Assembly (NCBI GenBank): GCA_050699955.1
Contig: JBOHGD010000007.1
Location: 1-64,000 of the forward strand
Length of the DNA: 64,000 bases
Source of the DNA: GCA-003244245 sp050699955
GTDB taxonomy: Bacteria > Actinomycetota > Actinomycetes > Mycobacteriales > Pseudonocardiaceae
Direction of reading: 5' to 3'
Shown here: in pieces, positions 30,394 to 38,670 of the stretch
How positions within the stretch are numbered: the stretch's first letter is position 1
Layout of the letters: every line of letters starts with the position of its first letter
The notes under the pieces: generated by a model
Told to the model about the DNA's origin: nothing
Seen by the model: the letters and a program-made list of their open reading frames with translations, nothing else
The model's database searches: none
Translations under genes and position numbers: made by a program

Positions 30394-31335
30394 GTGCTGG
30401 TGTATCGAGTTACCCAACCGGAAGAGCAGGCCCCGGCTCGGAACCGGGTGCTGGCAGATCTGGGCGCGGCCGCCGGGGTCAGTGACCGCGGGCTGCGGCA
30501 CGCCCGAAACGAGGACGCGATGGCGCTGCGTCAGGTTGCGCCGGATGCCGTGGTGGTCGCTGTCGCGGACGGCGTGTCGGCCTCCCATCGGCCCCACGAG
30601 GCATCCCGGGCAGCGGTCGATGTGGCGGTCGATGTGCTGGCTACGGCAGTGCTCGAGCGAGCTGATCCCGTCGCCGCGACCCGGGACGCGGTCGCTGCGG
30701 CCGCCGCCGTGGTGGCCACTCTGCGCCGCCCCGAGGATGGCGGCACCGCTCCGGCGTGCACGTTCGTCTCCGCGGTGGTGACCGGAGGGCGGATCACCGT
30801 CGGCTGGATCGGAGACAGCAGGGCCTACTGGCTAGCGGGACCGGGCGACCCACCGTCGCAGTGCCTGACTACTGACGACACCTGGGCCGGGCAGGCCGTG
30901 CGGGCCGGTCGGGAGACCCCGCAGGAGGCCTATGGCGACGGCAGGGCGGGCCCGCTGTGGCGCTGGCTTGGTGCCGACGCCGACAGCGAACCCGCCCAGG
31001 TCACGACATTGGACACCACCGGCAGTGGCACCGTGCTGCTGTGCAGCGACGGGCTGTGGAACTACCTGTGGAACTCCGACGAGTTGGCTGCGGTCGTTCG
31101 CCAGGCCGGTGACCCGCTGAAGGCAGCCACCGTGCTGACCGAGGTCGCATTGGAATCCGGGGGCCGGGACAACATCACCGCAGTGGTAGTGACCGTGCCC
31201 ACCGTCGATGGTGGCGCTCCTGACCGGTCGACTCAGGTCGGTGGCAGCTTCCGGAAGGAGTCCACGATCGCGTCCGCCTGGGGCAGCACCTTCGCCGGAT
31301 CAGAGTCGGCGGCGGTGAACACCGCGATGCCGTAG
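30394..31335 (+). CDS. PP2C-family serine/threonine phosphatase
   Basis: A PP2C phosphatase of about 313 residues. Metal-site motifs are present: HARNEDAMALR, AVADGVSASH, GWIGDSRAYWL, LCSDGLWNYLW and GGRDNITAVVV. The catalytic domain fills almost the entire protein, and there is no membrane segment, unlike PstP at 46020-47498. The GTG at 30394 is selected because GGAGG precedes it by about six bases; a GTG at 30376 is also possible. The 3' end overlaps the convergent gene by about 100 bases, so the C-terminal 30 residues (from about VGGSFRKES) are probably read-through sequence rather than part of the fold. Partner kinase and substrate are unknown. Confidence 0.85.
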   Translation: MLVYRVTQPEEQAPARNRVLADLGAAAGVSDRGLRHARNEDAMALRQVAPDAVVVAVADGVSASHRPHEASRAAVDVAVDVLATAVLERADPVAATRDAVAAAAAVVATLRRPEDGGTAPACTFVSAVVTGGRITVGWIGDSRAYWLAGPGDPPSQCLTTDDTWAGQAVRAGRETPQEAYGDGRAGPLWRWLGADADSEPAQVTTLDTTGSGTVLLCSDGLWNYLWNSDELAAVVRQAGDPLKAATVLTEVALESGGRDNITAVVVTVPTVDGGAPDRSTQVGGSFRKESTIASAWGSTFAGSESAAVNTAMP

Positions 31336-31793
31336 TTGGTGGGATTGTTCGTCACGCTGATCGCCAGGAAGCGGATGCCTGCGTTCTTGTCGTTGACACC
31401 GGCCCCGCCGTAGACCAAGGCGGGCAGGCCACCGATTTGCTTGGCCTCCGGAGCGAACACCTGGACCTGGTGGTACTTGCCGCCGACCTGCTGGAAGAAC
31501 AAGGTGCCGGCCACCGGCAACGGCCCGGTGCGCCCGATGCCGAAGCTGATCAGAGTCCGGCCGTCAGCGCTGGTCACCGTGGTGGTGCGGTCCTGCGTCT
31601 TGGCCGTCCAGCCGTCGGGGACGTGAATGCTGTACCCACCGGCGGTATTCGTCACGTCGCCGGTGGTGTTGGTACCGCTGCTGCTGTTCAACACCAGGGC
31701 CAGCACACCGAACACGATGGCCAGCACGATCGCGACCGCGGCGATGAGAGAGGGAACCGGCCGCGCGCGCAGCCGCGTGAGCAAGGTAGTCAT
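31233..31793 (-). CDS. Membrane-anchored extracytoplasmic protein of unknown function
   Basis: A protein of about 186 residues with one N-terminal membrane helix (SLIAAVAIVLAIVFGVLALV) followed by an extracytoplasmic domain starting GGYSIHVPDGWTAKTQDRTT and containing GRTLISFGIGRTGPL and FFQQVGGKYHQVQVF. The domain resembles PsbP/LpqN-like cargo domains that start with a Y-s-I-x-x-P-x-G-W strand, but I cannot assign the family. The start is uncertain: ATG at 31793 (possible leaderless start with TAAGAT as -10) or ATG at 31829, which falls immediately behind the strong terminator of the upstream gene. Confidence 0.6.
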   Translation of the reverse strand: MTTLLTRLRARPVPSLIAAVAIVLAIVFGVLALVLNSSSGTNTTGDVTNTAGGYSIHVPDGWTAKTQDRTTTVTSADGRTLISFGIGRTGPLPVAGTLFFQQVGGKYHQVQVFAPEAKQIGGLPALVYGGAGVNDKNAGIRFLAISVTNNPTNYGIAVFTAADSDPAKVLPQADAIVDSFRKLPPT

Positions 31794-31831
31794 AAGGGCG
31801 CCGATCTTAGGAGACTTGGGTCCGGACATGC

Positions 31832-31867
31832 TGACGGGGGCCGACGACGAATCGTCGGCCCCCGTCA
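31832..31867 (-). terminator. Strong hairpin terminator of the LAxTG protein gene
   Basis: A 16-base-pair perfect stem (TGACGGGGGCCGACGA pairing with TCGTCGGCCCCCGTCA) closed by a four-base loop CGAA lies eight bases downstream of the stop at 31876. There is no long U-tract, as is common for actinobacterial terminators. Confidence 0.8.
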
Positions 31868-31875
31868 AGGTGTAC

Positions 31876-33414
31876 TCAGATGGTGTGCTTGCCGACCCGA
31901 CGGCGAGTAGCCGCCATCGTCAGCGCGCCCATCCCGATCAGCGCGAACGCACCAGCCAGCAGCGGTGCGATGTCCGCACCGGTGGAGGCCAGGCCATTGC
32001 CGTTACCGCTGCCAGCACCGTTGCCGTTGCCGGACTCCGACGTACCAGCCGGGCTCTTGCAGTCCGGGTCGGCCGGGAAGTCGATCTTGCCATCGCCATC
32101 GTTGTCGATGCCGTCACTGCACTCAGGCGACTCGGAGGGGCCGTTCGGGCTCTTGCAGTCCGGGTCGGCCGGGAAGTCGATCTTGCCATCGCCATCGTTG
32201 TCGATGCCGTCACTGCACTGCGGCTTGCCGCATGGGCCCTTTTCTCCAGGGTTGCAGCCAGCCGGTGGCACCAGGTGCGCGATGGACTCCGCCTGGCCAA
32301 GCTCGACCAGAACGTCGAGCGGGGTGGACTTCAGCAGGTCCAGGTGCAGTGCTTCCTGAGCGCTACCTGCGCCGTGGTCGAACACGATCGACTTGCCCTG
32401 GTTGAGGAACAGGCACAGGATCCCGGAGTCGCCGCACTCCGGCGGGATCGAGAGACCGGTGGGCTGGTCGAGCTTCAGGATGGCGTTGCCGCCGCTGTCC
32501 AGGGCAACCAGCCACGAGTGCCGCGCGGTGTCCGGGGTCTTGGACTCCGACTTCGAGTCAGAGTGCAGAACCTCGGCACCCAGCGGGCCCTTGCAGGCGT
32601 AGTTGTCCGCGTTGCGCTCGCCGCCGAGGCAGGCGTTGAGCACCTCGTTGGCGGAGTCGGCCTTGGTGTGGCCGGTGATCCCGTCGCGCTGCGCGCGGCC
32701 CAGGCCCTCCGCGGCACCGGCGCCCAGCAGGCCCTTGCACTCGTAGGAGGCAGTCACGGGCTGGTTGCCCAGCGCGCACAGTGCCAGGACGCCACCAGCA
32801 GCGGCAGCCTTGGAACCCTGGTCGTTCTGGAAGGCACCCACGTAGTGGTAGAGCAGGCTCAGGCTCAGCGCCCCGTTGGTGAGCTTGCCGATCCCGTCGG
32901 TCGGGTTGGTGAGCTTCTCACCGTTCGCGTCCTGACTGGAGCCGGTGAGCTGGTTGCCCAGCAGCGCGAGGACGGTCGAGTCGGAGTGCGGGGTGCCGTC
33001 GTTGCCGATGGTCGCGTCGTACTTGGTGAGGTCGAGGATCTCCTGCTTGCCGAGATCGACGTTACCGACGAAGCCCGAGCCGTGGTCCGGCTCGACCGGG
33101 ACCTTGGTCGTGTGACCCGGGGAGTCACTGCTGGAGTCGAGTGGAAGCTTCGCCACACCCGGCGACTGGGGTGCGTCCCCGGTTCCGGGCACGGCCACAG
33201 GCAGTTTGGGCAGTGCGGGGGCGGCGGGGACCTGGGGCACGTCGGGCGCCGCCGGGGCACCCGCTGCGCCCGCCATCTGCTGCAGGGTGTCAACCACGTT
33301 GTTGATCGGGTTCTCCTGCGCCAAGGCGGTGCCAGGCACCAAAACCATCGCGGCCACCGTCCCGGCGGCCATGAGAGCCAGGCGGCGATGCCTCCTGGGC
33401 GTGCGTGACGTCAT
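31876..33414 (-). CDS. Secreted, sortase-anchored protein with duplicated Asp-rich calcium-type repeats
   Basis: A 512-residue surface protein. A signal peptide (RRHRRLALMAAGTVAAMVLV ending TALA) is followed by a Pro/Ala-rich stretch, an unassigned body with several Cys residues (LALCALGNQ, YECKGLLG, NACLGGERN), and two copies of CSDGIDNDGDGKIDFPADPD, each with DxDxDG calcium-loop character. The C-terminus LASTGADIAPLLAGAFALIG ends in TRRRVGKHTI, which is a class E type LAxTG sorting signal. A class E sortase is encoded at 37804-38622, so anchoring by it is plausible. The ATG at 33414 has a GAGGAGG Shine-Dalgarno sequence; the longer frame is not needed. Confidence 0.8.
   Translation of the reverse strand: MTSRTPRRHRRLALMAAGTVAAMVLVPGTALAQENPINNVVDTLQQMAGAAGAPAAPDVPQVPAAPALPKLPVAVPGTGDAPQSPGVAKLPLDSSSDSPGHTTKVPVEPDHGSGFVGNVDLGKQEILDLTKYDATIGNDGTPHSDSTVLALLGNQLTGSSQDANGEKLTNPTDGIGKLTNGALSLSLLYHYVGAFQNDQGSKAAAAGGVLALCALGNQPVTASYECKGLLGAGAAEGLGRAQRDGITGHTKADSANEVLNACLGGERNADNYACKGPLGAEVLHSDSKSESKTPDTARHSWLVALDSGGNAILKLDQPTGLSIPPECGDSGILCLFLNQGKSIVFDHGAGSAQEALHLDLLKSTPLDVLVELGQAESIAHLVPPAGCNPGEKGPCGKPQCSDGIDNDGDGKIDFPADPDCKSPNGPSESPECSDGIDNDGDGKIDFPADPDCKSPAGTSESGNGNGAGSGNGNGLASTGADIAPLLAGAFALIGMGALTMAATRRRVGKHTI
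32051..32218 (-). repeat. Near-identical 96-bp duplication inside the LAxTG protein gene
   Basis: Two segments starting at 32051 and 32147 (period 96 bases) are almost identical over more than 70 bases and encode the two copies of the Asp-rich CSDGIDNDGDGKIDFPADPD unit. The near-perfect DNA identity indicates a recent duplication or ongoing gene conversion. Confidence 0.8.
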
Positions 33415-33846
33415 GTTCCCGTGTTCCTCCTCGTTCGAGATCTCTCCGCGAGAGGGCAGTACTACTTCCACCCTGTGGTGGTAGCGGATCCCTCATACCT
33501 GGCATTCGACACCCCGACACGACCGACGGTCGCCGATCTCTGATCTGTGGGCGTCCAGGTATGGGCTCAACGACGCGGGCATCACCACAGATACGACGAA
33601 ATCCACGAGTATTCCCCGAACGTGATCTTTGGCTGGCCATCGCCTCCGCTATGCACACGGATTACTTCTGCTGCGGACCCGCCCTGCTCGGTAACTACTC
33701 CAAAAGAGGATGTTGGCAGGCAGCCTGAACACTCTGAGTAATAAAGTCCGTGTGCAGGTGCTCAGCTGGAGCGTGTCAACCCCCGGGGAAGGGGTATCCG
33801 GGCGGGCTGGGCCCACGAGTCCGGTCGTGCTTGACTCTGCCTCGCC
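33415..33846. other. Divergent intergenic region without a gene (432 bp)
   Basis: No frame has both a start and coding character. The region holds the promoters of the LAxTG protein (minus) and the lipoprotein (plus). Relatively AT-rich stretches are seen around 33595-33615 and 33735-33750. No clear operator was identified. Confidence 0.4.
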
Positions 33847-34410
33847 ATGTCATCACCGCATCGCTTCATCCGGGCCGGCGGCGCCGTCGCAGGCGGGCTT
33901 CTCTTCGCGGCACTCGCGGCCTGCGGCAGTCGGGCCGACCTGCCCGGCGGGGTCGCACCACCGACCCAGCCGGCATCCGTGACGCCCCCGACCGCGGTTG
34001 CGCCACCCGAGCCGCAGCCCTCCGCGGACGGGCCGTGCCCCTATCTGGATCGCAAGGTGGTGGAGCGGATCAACGGGCAGCGGGTAGGCGCGGTGCGGGT
34101 CTCCACGGACCGGCCGCACCCGGCCTGTTTCTTCTACCGACTCGGTGACGGCGCCGAGCAGCTACGCACCTGGGTCGTCGTGGCGACACCGGCGGTGGCC
34201 GGGGCGACGGTGGACGCCGCCGCCCCGGTGGCCACCTCCGACCGGGAGGACTTGCCCGGCGGCTGGACCGGTGGGTCTCAGCCCACCTCCCACGGCGCCG
34301 TGTTCGCGGTGACCCGGCAGGGCACCGCGGTCGTGGTCACCACCAACCAGCGGTACACGGTCGGTGCCCGGCAGATAGCCGAGCAGGTGATCGCCGCACT
34401 GGACCGGTAA
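33847..34410 (+). CDS. DUF2020-type lipoprotein
   Basis: A 187-residue lipoprotein. The signal peptide RAGGAVAGGLLFAALAACGS has the lipobox LAAC (Cys at about residue 26). After a Pro-rich spacer the conserved domain begins DGPCPYLDRKVVERINGQRV and contains PHPACFFYRLGDGAEQ, EDLPGGWTGGSQ and AVFAVTRQGTAVVVTTNQ, the pattern I associate with DUF2020. Two Cys in the domain (CPYLD, ACFFY) probably form a disulfide. The function is unknown. The start is an ATG. Confidence 0.75.
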   Translation: MSSPHRFIRAGGAVAGGLLFAALAACGSRADLPGGVAPPTQPASVTPPTAVAPPEPQPSADGPCPYLDRKVVERINGQRVGAVRVSTDRPHPACFFYRLGDGAEQLRTWVVVATPAVAGATVDAAAPVATSDREDLPGGWTGGSQPTSHGAVFAVTRQGTAVVVTTNQRYTVGARQIAEQVIAALDR

Positions 34411-34423
34411 CCACAGGGTTCGG

Positions 34424-35050
34424 TCAGTCGGTGCCTGCCGTAGGTCGTTCAGCACCGACCACGCCGTTGCCTGCCACTGAGCCCCCGCCTGGGTCCGGAT
34501 CACTGTCCCGCGAACCCGGTTCCCGGGGGGACGGGTCAAAGAACGTGTCGGGCTCGATCTCGCGCGGCCGACGGGTCAGTACCACCGCACCCGCGATCCC
34601 CGCGACCGCGAAGAGCAGCAGAACCAGCCACGGCCAGCGCCTGCGGTGACTCGGCGGCTCGGGCTCGATCCGGGCGGCGAGCTCGTGGCGAGCCTCGAGC
34701 AGCCGCTCGGCGAGCACGTCCTGGGTGACGCCCCAGCGCTCGGCCAGCGCATCCAGTGCGGGACCCCAGTGTTCGGCGACCACGTCCTGGGCCTGGCCCG
34801 CGCGCTCGGCCAGCGCGGCCTGGGCGGCATACCCAGCCCTGCGGGCGTTCTCGGTCAGCTTGGCGGTGTGGTCGGGCATTCGCCGTACGAGCTCCTTGCT
34901 GGCCCAGGTGGCGTTCTCGCGAGCCACCTCGGCTCCCTTCCGGGCTCCTTTCCTCGCGGTGCGCACACCGATACCCAGAGCGGCACCCGTCCGCTCGCCG
35001 ACCCGCTCGCCGACTCGAGCGAAAGTCTCGACCTCGTTCAACGTCCTCAC
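34424..35050 (-). CDS. Single-pass membrane protein with coiled N-terminal region
   Basis: A 208-residue protein. Residues 1-130 are helical and rich in Ala, Arg and Glu (VGERVGERTGAALGIGVRTA, AALAERAGQAQDVVAEHWGP), with repeats of the form DALAERWGVTQDVLAERLLE; a single membrane helix (WPWLVLLLFAVAGIAGAVVL, about 138-158) follows, then an acidic C-terminal tail. It precedes the cyclophilin gene divergently, the position of an equivalent small membrane-protein gene in mycobacteria near oriC. I cannot assign a function. It is convergent with the lipoprotein gene. Confidence 0.65.
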   Translation of the reverse strand: MRTLNEVETFARVGERVGERTGAALGIGVRTARKGARKGAEVARENATWASKELVRRMPDHTAKLTENARRAGYAAQAALAERAGQAQDVVAEHWGPALDALAERWGVTQDVLAERLLEARHELAARIEPEPPSHRRRWPWLVLLLFAVAGIAGAVVLTRRPREIEPDTFFDPSPREPGSRDSDPDPGGGSVAGNGVVGAERPTAGTD

Positions 35051-35144
35051 CTCTTCCCTGCTTCGAAGCCCCCCAGTCCCCTACCGGGGTGGATGACTCA
35101 CCCAATCCTGCCCCGTCCGGCCGCTTCGCGCGCGCAGTGGCAAG

Positions 35145-35696
35145 ATGTGTCTGGTGACTGAGGGCAACATAACCGAGACGCAGGTCACCCTGCACACCAG
35201 TGAGGGCGACGTCCGCGTCACCCTTTTCCCGTATCAGGCACCGAAAACGGTGTCGAACTTCGTGGGGCTCGCCGAGGGCAGCAAGGAGTACTCCCAGCCC
35301 AACGCCAAGGGGGAGTTATCCGGGCCGTTCTACGACGGTGCGCTGTTCCACCGGGTGATCCCCGGCTTCATGATCCAGGGTGGCGACCCGACCGGCACCG
35401 GCCGAGGCGGTCCGGGCTATCGGTTCGCCGACGAAATCCATCCGGACCTGCAGTTCGACCGGCCTTATCTGCTGGCGATGGCGAACGCGGGGCCGAACAC
35501 CAACGGCTCGCAGTTCTTCATCACGGTCGGTCCCGCCACCCACCTGAACCGCAAGCACACCATCTTCGGAGAGGTGGCCGACCAGGAGTCCCGTGTCGTG
35601 GTGGACGCGATTGCGGGTACCCCGACCCGCGGTGCTGATCGTCCGGTGAGCAACGTCCTCATCGAACGAGTGACAGTCCAACCGGCTGGGGTGTGA
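35145..35696 (+). CDS. ppiA: Cyclophilin-type peptidyl-prolyl cis-trans isomerase
   Basis: A 183-residue cytoplasmic cyclophilin that speeds proline isomerisation. Core motifs are LFPYQAPKTVSNFVGLAEGS, LFHRVIPGFMIQGGDPTGTG (active-site FHR), LLAMANAGPNTNGSQFFITV and the loop HLNRKHTIFGEVAD. No signal peptide is seen. The start at the ATG at 35145 adds M-C-L before an in-frame GTG at 35154 that would match family members better. Synteny with the oriC-proximal ppiA of mycobacteria supports the name. Confidence 0.92.
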   Translation: MCLVTEGNITETQVTLHTSEGDVRVTLFPYQAPKTVSNFVGLAEGSKEYSQPNAKGELSGPFYDGALFHRVIPGFMIQGGDPTGTGRGGPGYRFADEIHPDLQFDRPYLLAMANAGPNTNGSQFFITVGPATHLNRKHTIFGEVADQESRVVVDAIAGTPTRGADRPVSNVLIERVTVQPAGV

Positions 35697-35718
35697 CCGA
35701 ACTGTTGGGGCTCTGCTG

Positions 35719-36639
35719 GTGACCAACGACGTGCCTCCTGGCGGCGCGGGCGCGCCGTGGCCGGTTCAGGTGTGCGTCCGCCACCCGGAGCGCGAGACCG
35801 GGCTGCGCTGTGTTCGATGTGACCGGCCGGCCTGTTCCAGCTGCCTGCGCGAGGCGTCGGTCGGCTACCAGTGCGTCGACTGCGTGGCGCAGGGCACCCG
35901 TGCAGTGCGTCGCGCCACCACCATCGTCGGGGCGCAGCCGGCAGGCCGGGCGGTGGTAGTCCTGCTGCTGATCGCGCTCAATGTGGTGGTCTACCTGATC
36001 ACCGTGGTGCAGGCGGGCAGCCTGAACCGGACCGCGGCGGCGCCCCTGTTCGAGCAGTGGGGGCTGTCGCCCGCCGCGGTGGGCCAGGGTGAGCTGTGGC
36101 GCCTGCTCACCTCTGGCTTCCTGCACTTCGGGCTGATCCACATAGCGTTCAACATGATCGCCCTGTGGGTGATCGGCCGCGATCTCGAGCAGGTGCTGGG
36201 GCGGGTCCGCTTCCTCGCGGTGTACTTCGTCTCGCTGCTGGGCGGATCCCTGGTGGTCTTCCTGTTCCAGAACGAGGGCTCAGTGACCGCAGGCGCTTCC
36301 GGTGCGGTGTTCGGCCTGATGGGCGGGCTGGCCGTGGTGCTGCTGCGGTTGCGCCGCAGCCCGGGCCCTGCGCTGAGCATCATCCTGCTGAATGTGGTGA
36401 TCAGCTTTGTGGTGCCGGGGATTTCCATCCTCGGTCATCTCGGTGGGCTGCTGTTCGGCACGGTGGTCACGGCCGGGATGGTGTACGCCCCACGGGACCG
36501 GCGGGTCGCGGTGCAGGCAGCCATCGTGGCCGCGCTGATCGGAGTCATCGTCGTCGGTGTCCTGGTGCGGCAGAACCAGCTCAGCGGCGCCACCGCATGC
36601 CCCACCGAGCCGCAGCTCACCTGTCCGGCGTCCCGCTGA
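35719..36639 (+). CDS. Rhomboid-family intramembrane serine protease with N-terminal zinc finger
   Basis: A 306-residue protein. Residues 8-60 hold a B-box-like zinc finger (CVRHPERETGLRCVRCDRPA, then CSSCLREASVGYQCVDCV). The six-helix rhomboid domain follows, with the oxyanion and fold motifs HIAFNMIALWVIGRDLEQVL, the catalytic Ser in GASGAVFGLMGG (about residue 194) and the catalytic His in ILGHLGGLLFG (about 240). It should cleave membrane-protein substrates within the bilayer. The start is GTG at 35719. It overlaps the convergent PH-domain gene by 23 bases. Confidence 0.9.
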   Translation: MTNDVPPGGAGAPWPVQVCVRHPERETGLRCVRCDRPACSSCLREASVGYQCVDCVAQGTRAVRRATTIVGAQPAGRAVVVLLLIALNVVVYLITVVQAGSLNRTAAAPLFEQWGLSPAAVGQGELWRLLTSGFLHFGLIHIAFNMIALWVIGRDLEQVLGRVRFLAVYFVSLLGGSLVVFLFQNEGSVTAGASGAVFGLMGGLAVVLLRLRRSPGPALSIILLNVVISFVVPGISILGHLGGLLFGTVVTAGMVYAPRDRRVAVQAAIVAALIGVIVVGVLVRQNQLSGATACPTEPQLTCPASR

Positions 36640-37036
36640 GCTCGCGCAACTCCTGCGCCACATCCACCGGGTCGGCGCCCAGGTCCAGCCGGGTGAGCAC
36701 GAGCAGGTGCTCAGTGCCGTCGGTATCTGTCGTCTCGAGTTCCAGCACGGTGGAGTCGCGGCCCAGCCGCCGAGTGCGTACCGCCTCGATCCGGTCCACC
36801 TCCCGCCACGACCAGCGCCGCGTCCCACGCAGCCGGCCCACCTGCAGCCCGGCGCGATCGGCGGCCAACCGGGGTCGCGCCACAGTGGCGATCAGGGCCA
36901 GCGAGCCCAGCAGCCCCACCGCGGCGACAGCCAGCACCCGCCCGATCGGATCGGGGGTGGCTACCGCCCAGCCCAGGGCGACCAGCGTCGCCACCCAAGC
37001 GAGCAGCACGGCTAGTGGTTTCGGGGAATAGCGCAA
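36617..37036 (-). CDS. Membrane protein with bacterial PH-like domain
   Basis: About 139 residues: two N-terminal helices (LAVLLAWVATLVALGWAVAT and VLAVAAVGLLGSLALIATV) and a C-terminal PH-like beta domain (ADRAGLQVGRLRGTRRWSWR, then VDRIEAVRTRRLGRDSTVLE). It occupies the place of the oriC-proximal PH-domain gene next to crgA in mycobacteria. The start is uncertain: the TTG at 37036 (L-R-Y-S-P-K-P) fits the family, whereas the longer frame from the GTG at 37120 would translate a 22-bp repeat array into the N-terminus. The function is unknown. Confidence 0.75.
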   Translation of the reverse strand: MRYSPKPLAVLLAWVATLVALGWAVATPDPIGRVLAVAAVGLLGSLALIATVARPRLAADRAGLQVGRLRGTRRWSWREVDRIEAVRTRRLGRDSTVLELETTDTDGTEHLLVLTRLDLGADPVDVAQELRELSGTPDR

Positions 37037-37052
37037 CCGCCCCCATCTTCCC

Positions 37053-37118
37053 GGCGTGTCCGCCGCCGCCGCCCGGCGTGTCCGCCTGCTATGTACGGTG
37101 TGTCCGCCTCTGGTGCAC
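37053..37118 (+). repeat. 22-bp tandem repeat, locus C (three units)
   Basis: Three contiguous units: GGCGTGTCCGCC followed by a degenerate GCCGCCGCCC end, GGCGTGTCCGCCTGCTATGT with AC, and GGTGTGTCCGCC ending TCTGGTGCAC. The family core GGTGTGTC...GTGCAC is clearest in the third. It lies just upstream of the PH-domain gene and next to the DnaA boxes. Confidence 0.75.
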
Positions 37119-37141
37119 ACACCCGGATGCCCGTGCCCGAG

Positions 37142-37163
37142 TTATCCACAGCAGTTATCCACA
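37142..37163 (+). promoter_or_regulatory. Pair of perfect DnaA boxes
   Basis: TTATCCACA occurs at 37142-37150 and again at 37155-37163, in the same orientation with a four-base spacer. Both match the consensus DnaA box exactly. In DNA of this G+C content one such 9-mer is rare and two in tandem are very unlikely by chance. They stand in the gap between crgA and the PH-domain gene. Confidence 0.7.
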
Positions 37164-37275
37164 GTGGGGACTAATTCCAGCCATGTTGTTCGATGACCGA
37201 GAGTAAGTTCGGCGGGGCCACTCTTACTACTAACAGTGATCGTGGGACTGGCGAACTGATCAGCGATGCGGGCGA

Positions 37276-37542
37276 TCAGCGCCAGCGCATGGTCATGAAC
37301 AACCCGATGATTATCAGGGCGAACCCGATCAGGAAGTTGTAGTTGCCCAGACCGTTCAATAGCGGGATCTTGTCGCCGGCCAGGTAGTTGACCACCAGCC
37401 AGCACAGACCGAGCAGCATCGTGCCCAGCATCACCGCGACGTAGAACGGGTGCGAGGGGCCGGGCGGACGGACCTTTACCGGGATGCGCTGGTCGGCCGG
37501 TGGGGTGTAGACGGACTTCTTCCGGACCTTCGACTTCGGCAT
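37276..37542 (-). CDS. crgA: Cell division protein CrgA
   Basis: An 88-residue protein with two membrane helices (FYVAVMLGTMLLGLCWLVV and FLIGFALIIIGLFMTMRW) after a basic N-terminus (MPKSKVRKKSVYTPP). The conserved HPFYV and MRWR end are present. CrgA recruits and stabilises septal proteins such as FtsI and FtsQ and coordinates division with septation. Its position close to trpG, pknB, pbpA and rodA is conserved in actinobacteria. The start is an ATG preceded by GAGGACGACC. Confidence 0.95.
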   Translation of the reverse strand: MPKSKVRKKSVYTPPADQRIPVKVRPPGPSHPFYVAVMLGTMLLGLCWLVVNYLAGDKIPLLNGLGNYNFLIGFALIIIGLFMTMRWR

Positions 37543-37803
37543 GGTCGTCCTCGTTCAGCGTGCGGACCGTGGCGCGGGGTGGGCGCTGCTGACACGTTAA
37601 CGTAGCGCGGGTTCTGGTCGACACGTCGTGTCGATCCGGTGTGGGCGTCGCCCCGCGGGCGTGGACGAGGAGGACGGGCTTCGTCTTTACCAACGGTATG
37701 CGCAGACCTATGGGCTTGGTTACGAGGTACACCTACCCCGTACCGTCTCGGTGCCGGCGTACGCCGGCGGCCTGCAACCCATCTCGGCTCAGGAGGTACC
37801 GCG

Positions 37804-38622
37804 GTGACCCATGTGTTGTCCCCAGTGCGGGGCACCCCGCCAGAGCGCCGGAAGGGAAACGGCGTGCGGGGAGTGATCCGTGGGGTGGGCGAGGTGCTCA
37901 TCACGCTGGGTTTGGTGGTGCTGCTGTTCGCGTTCTACGAGGTCTACGTCACCGACTGGTTCTCCGCGGAGAAGCAGCAGGAGGCCACTGCCACGCTGGA
38001 TCAGCAATGGCGCAATCATCGGGGCCTCACGGACCGCCCGATCGAGGGCTCCGGTATCGCGAAGATATACGTCCCGTCGTTCGGTCCCGACTTCGTGTTC
38101 ACCATCCTGGAGGGCACGAATGCGGACGTCCTGGCCGTCGGGCCGGGGCACTACATCGGGACTGCCATGCCTGGGGAGCCGGGCAACTTCGCAGTGGCCG
38201 GGCACCGGGTCGGCAAGGGATCCCCGTTCAACAACCTCGACCTGCTGTCCTCATGCGACTCCATCGTCGTGGAGACGGTCAACCAGTGGTTCGTCTACCG
38301 GGTGCTGCCACTGCAGGGGGAGGCTGCCGGATGGGCCGCGGGCAAGGGGACGTCCCCGCAGTGCGCGGGCGTCGGGACGTTGCCCGGTCCCTACGCGAAG
38401 GTCGTCGGCAAGGAGATCGTGCTGCCCTCGCAGACCGAGGTGATTGCTCCGATTCCCGGGCACCCTGGCATGACCCCGCCCGCCGATGAGGCCAAGCTGA
38501 TCACGCTGACCACTTGTCACCCGCAGTTCTCCGCTCGGGAGCGGCTCATCGTGCACGGTGTGCTAGTGGCGCAATACCCGAAGGTCGCCGGCCAGCGGCC
38601 GGCTGAGCTGACTGCCAGCTGA
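37804..38622 (+). CDS. Class E sortase
   Basis: A 272-residue sortase with an N-terminal anchor helix (VGEVLITLGLVVLLFAFYEV, about residues 25-45). Catalytic residues are visible: His in NFAVAGHRVGKG (about 138), Cys in LITLTTCHPQF (about 239) and Arg in SARERLIVHG (about 247). Class E sortases attach LAxTG-type proteins to the cell wall of high-G+C Gram-positives; one such substrate is encoded at 31876-33414. The GTG at 37804 has an AGGAGG Shine-Dalgarno sequence seven bases before it, so the longer frame is rejected. A hairpin follows the stop codon. Confidence 0.92.
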   Translation: MTHVLSPVRGTPPERRKGNGVRGVIRGVGEVLITLGLVVLLFAFYEVYVTDWFSAEKQQEATATLDQQWRNHRGLTDRPIEGSGIAKIYVPSFGPDFVFTILEGTNADVLAVGPGHYIGTAMPGEPGNFAVAGHRVGKGSPFNNLDLLSSCDSIVVETVNQWFVYRVLPLQGEAAGWAAGKGTSPQCAGVGTLPGPYAKVVGKEIVLPSQTEVIAPIPGHPGMTPPADEAKLITLTTCHPQFSARERLIVHGVLVAQYPKVAGQRPAELTAS

Positions 38623-38639
38623 GGCCCCTCGGGGGGCCT
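38622..38639 (+). terminator. Hairpin after the sortase gene
   Basis: AGGCCCC-TCGG-GGGGCCT forms a perfect seven-base-pair stem with a tetraloop directly at the sortase stop codon. No U-tract follows, so it may be a terminator or an mRNA 3'-end stabiliser before the small membrane-protein gene. Confidence 0.55.
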
Positions 38640-38670
38640 AGCGGCGACGATCATTCTTGTTGAGGAGAGC

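Noticed and set aside
31627..33408. Long plus-strand open frame opposite the LAxTG protein gene
   Set aside because: The opposite strand encodes a protein with signal peptide, repeats and sorting signal. The plus-strand frame is an antisense artefact of high G+C.
37142..37163. Chromosomal origin oriC
   Set aside because: Only two DnaA boxes, no AT-rich unwinding region, and no dnaA or dnaN in the window. Synteny places oriC outside.
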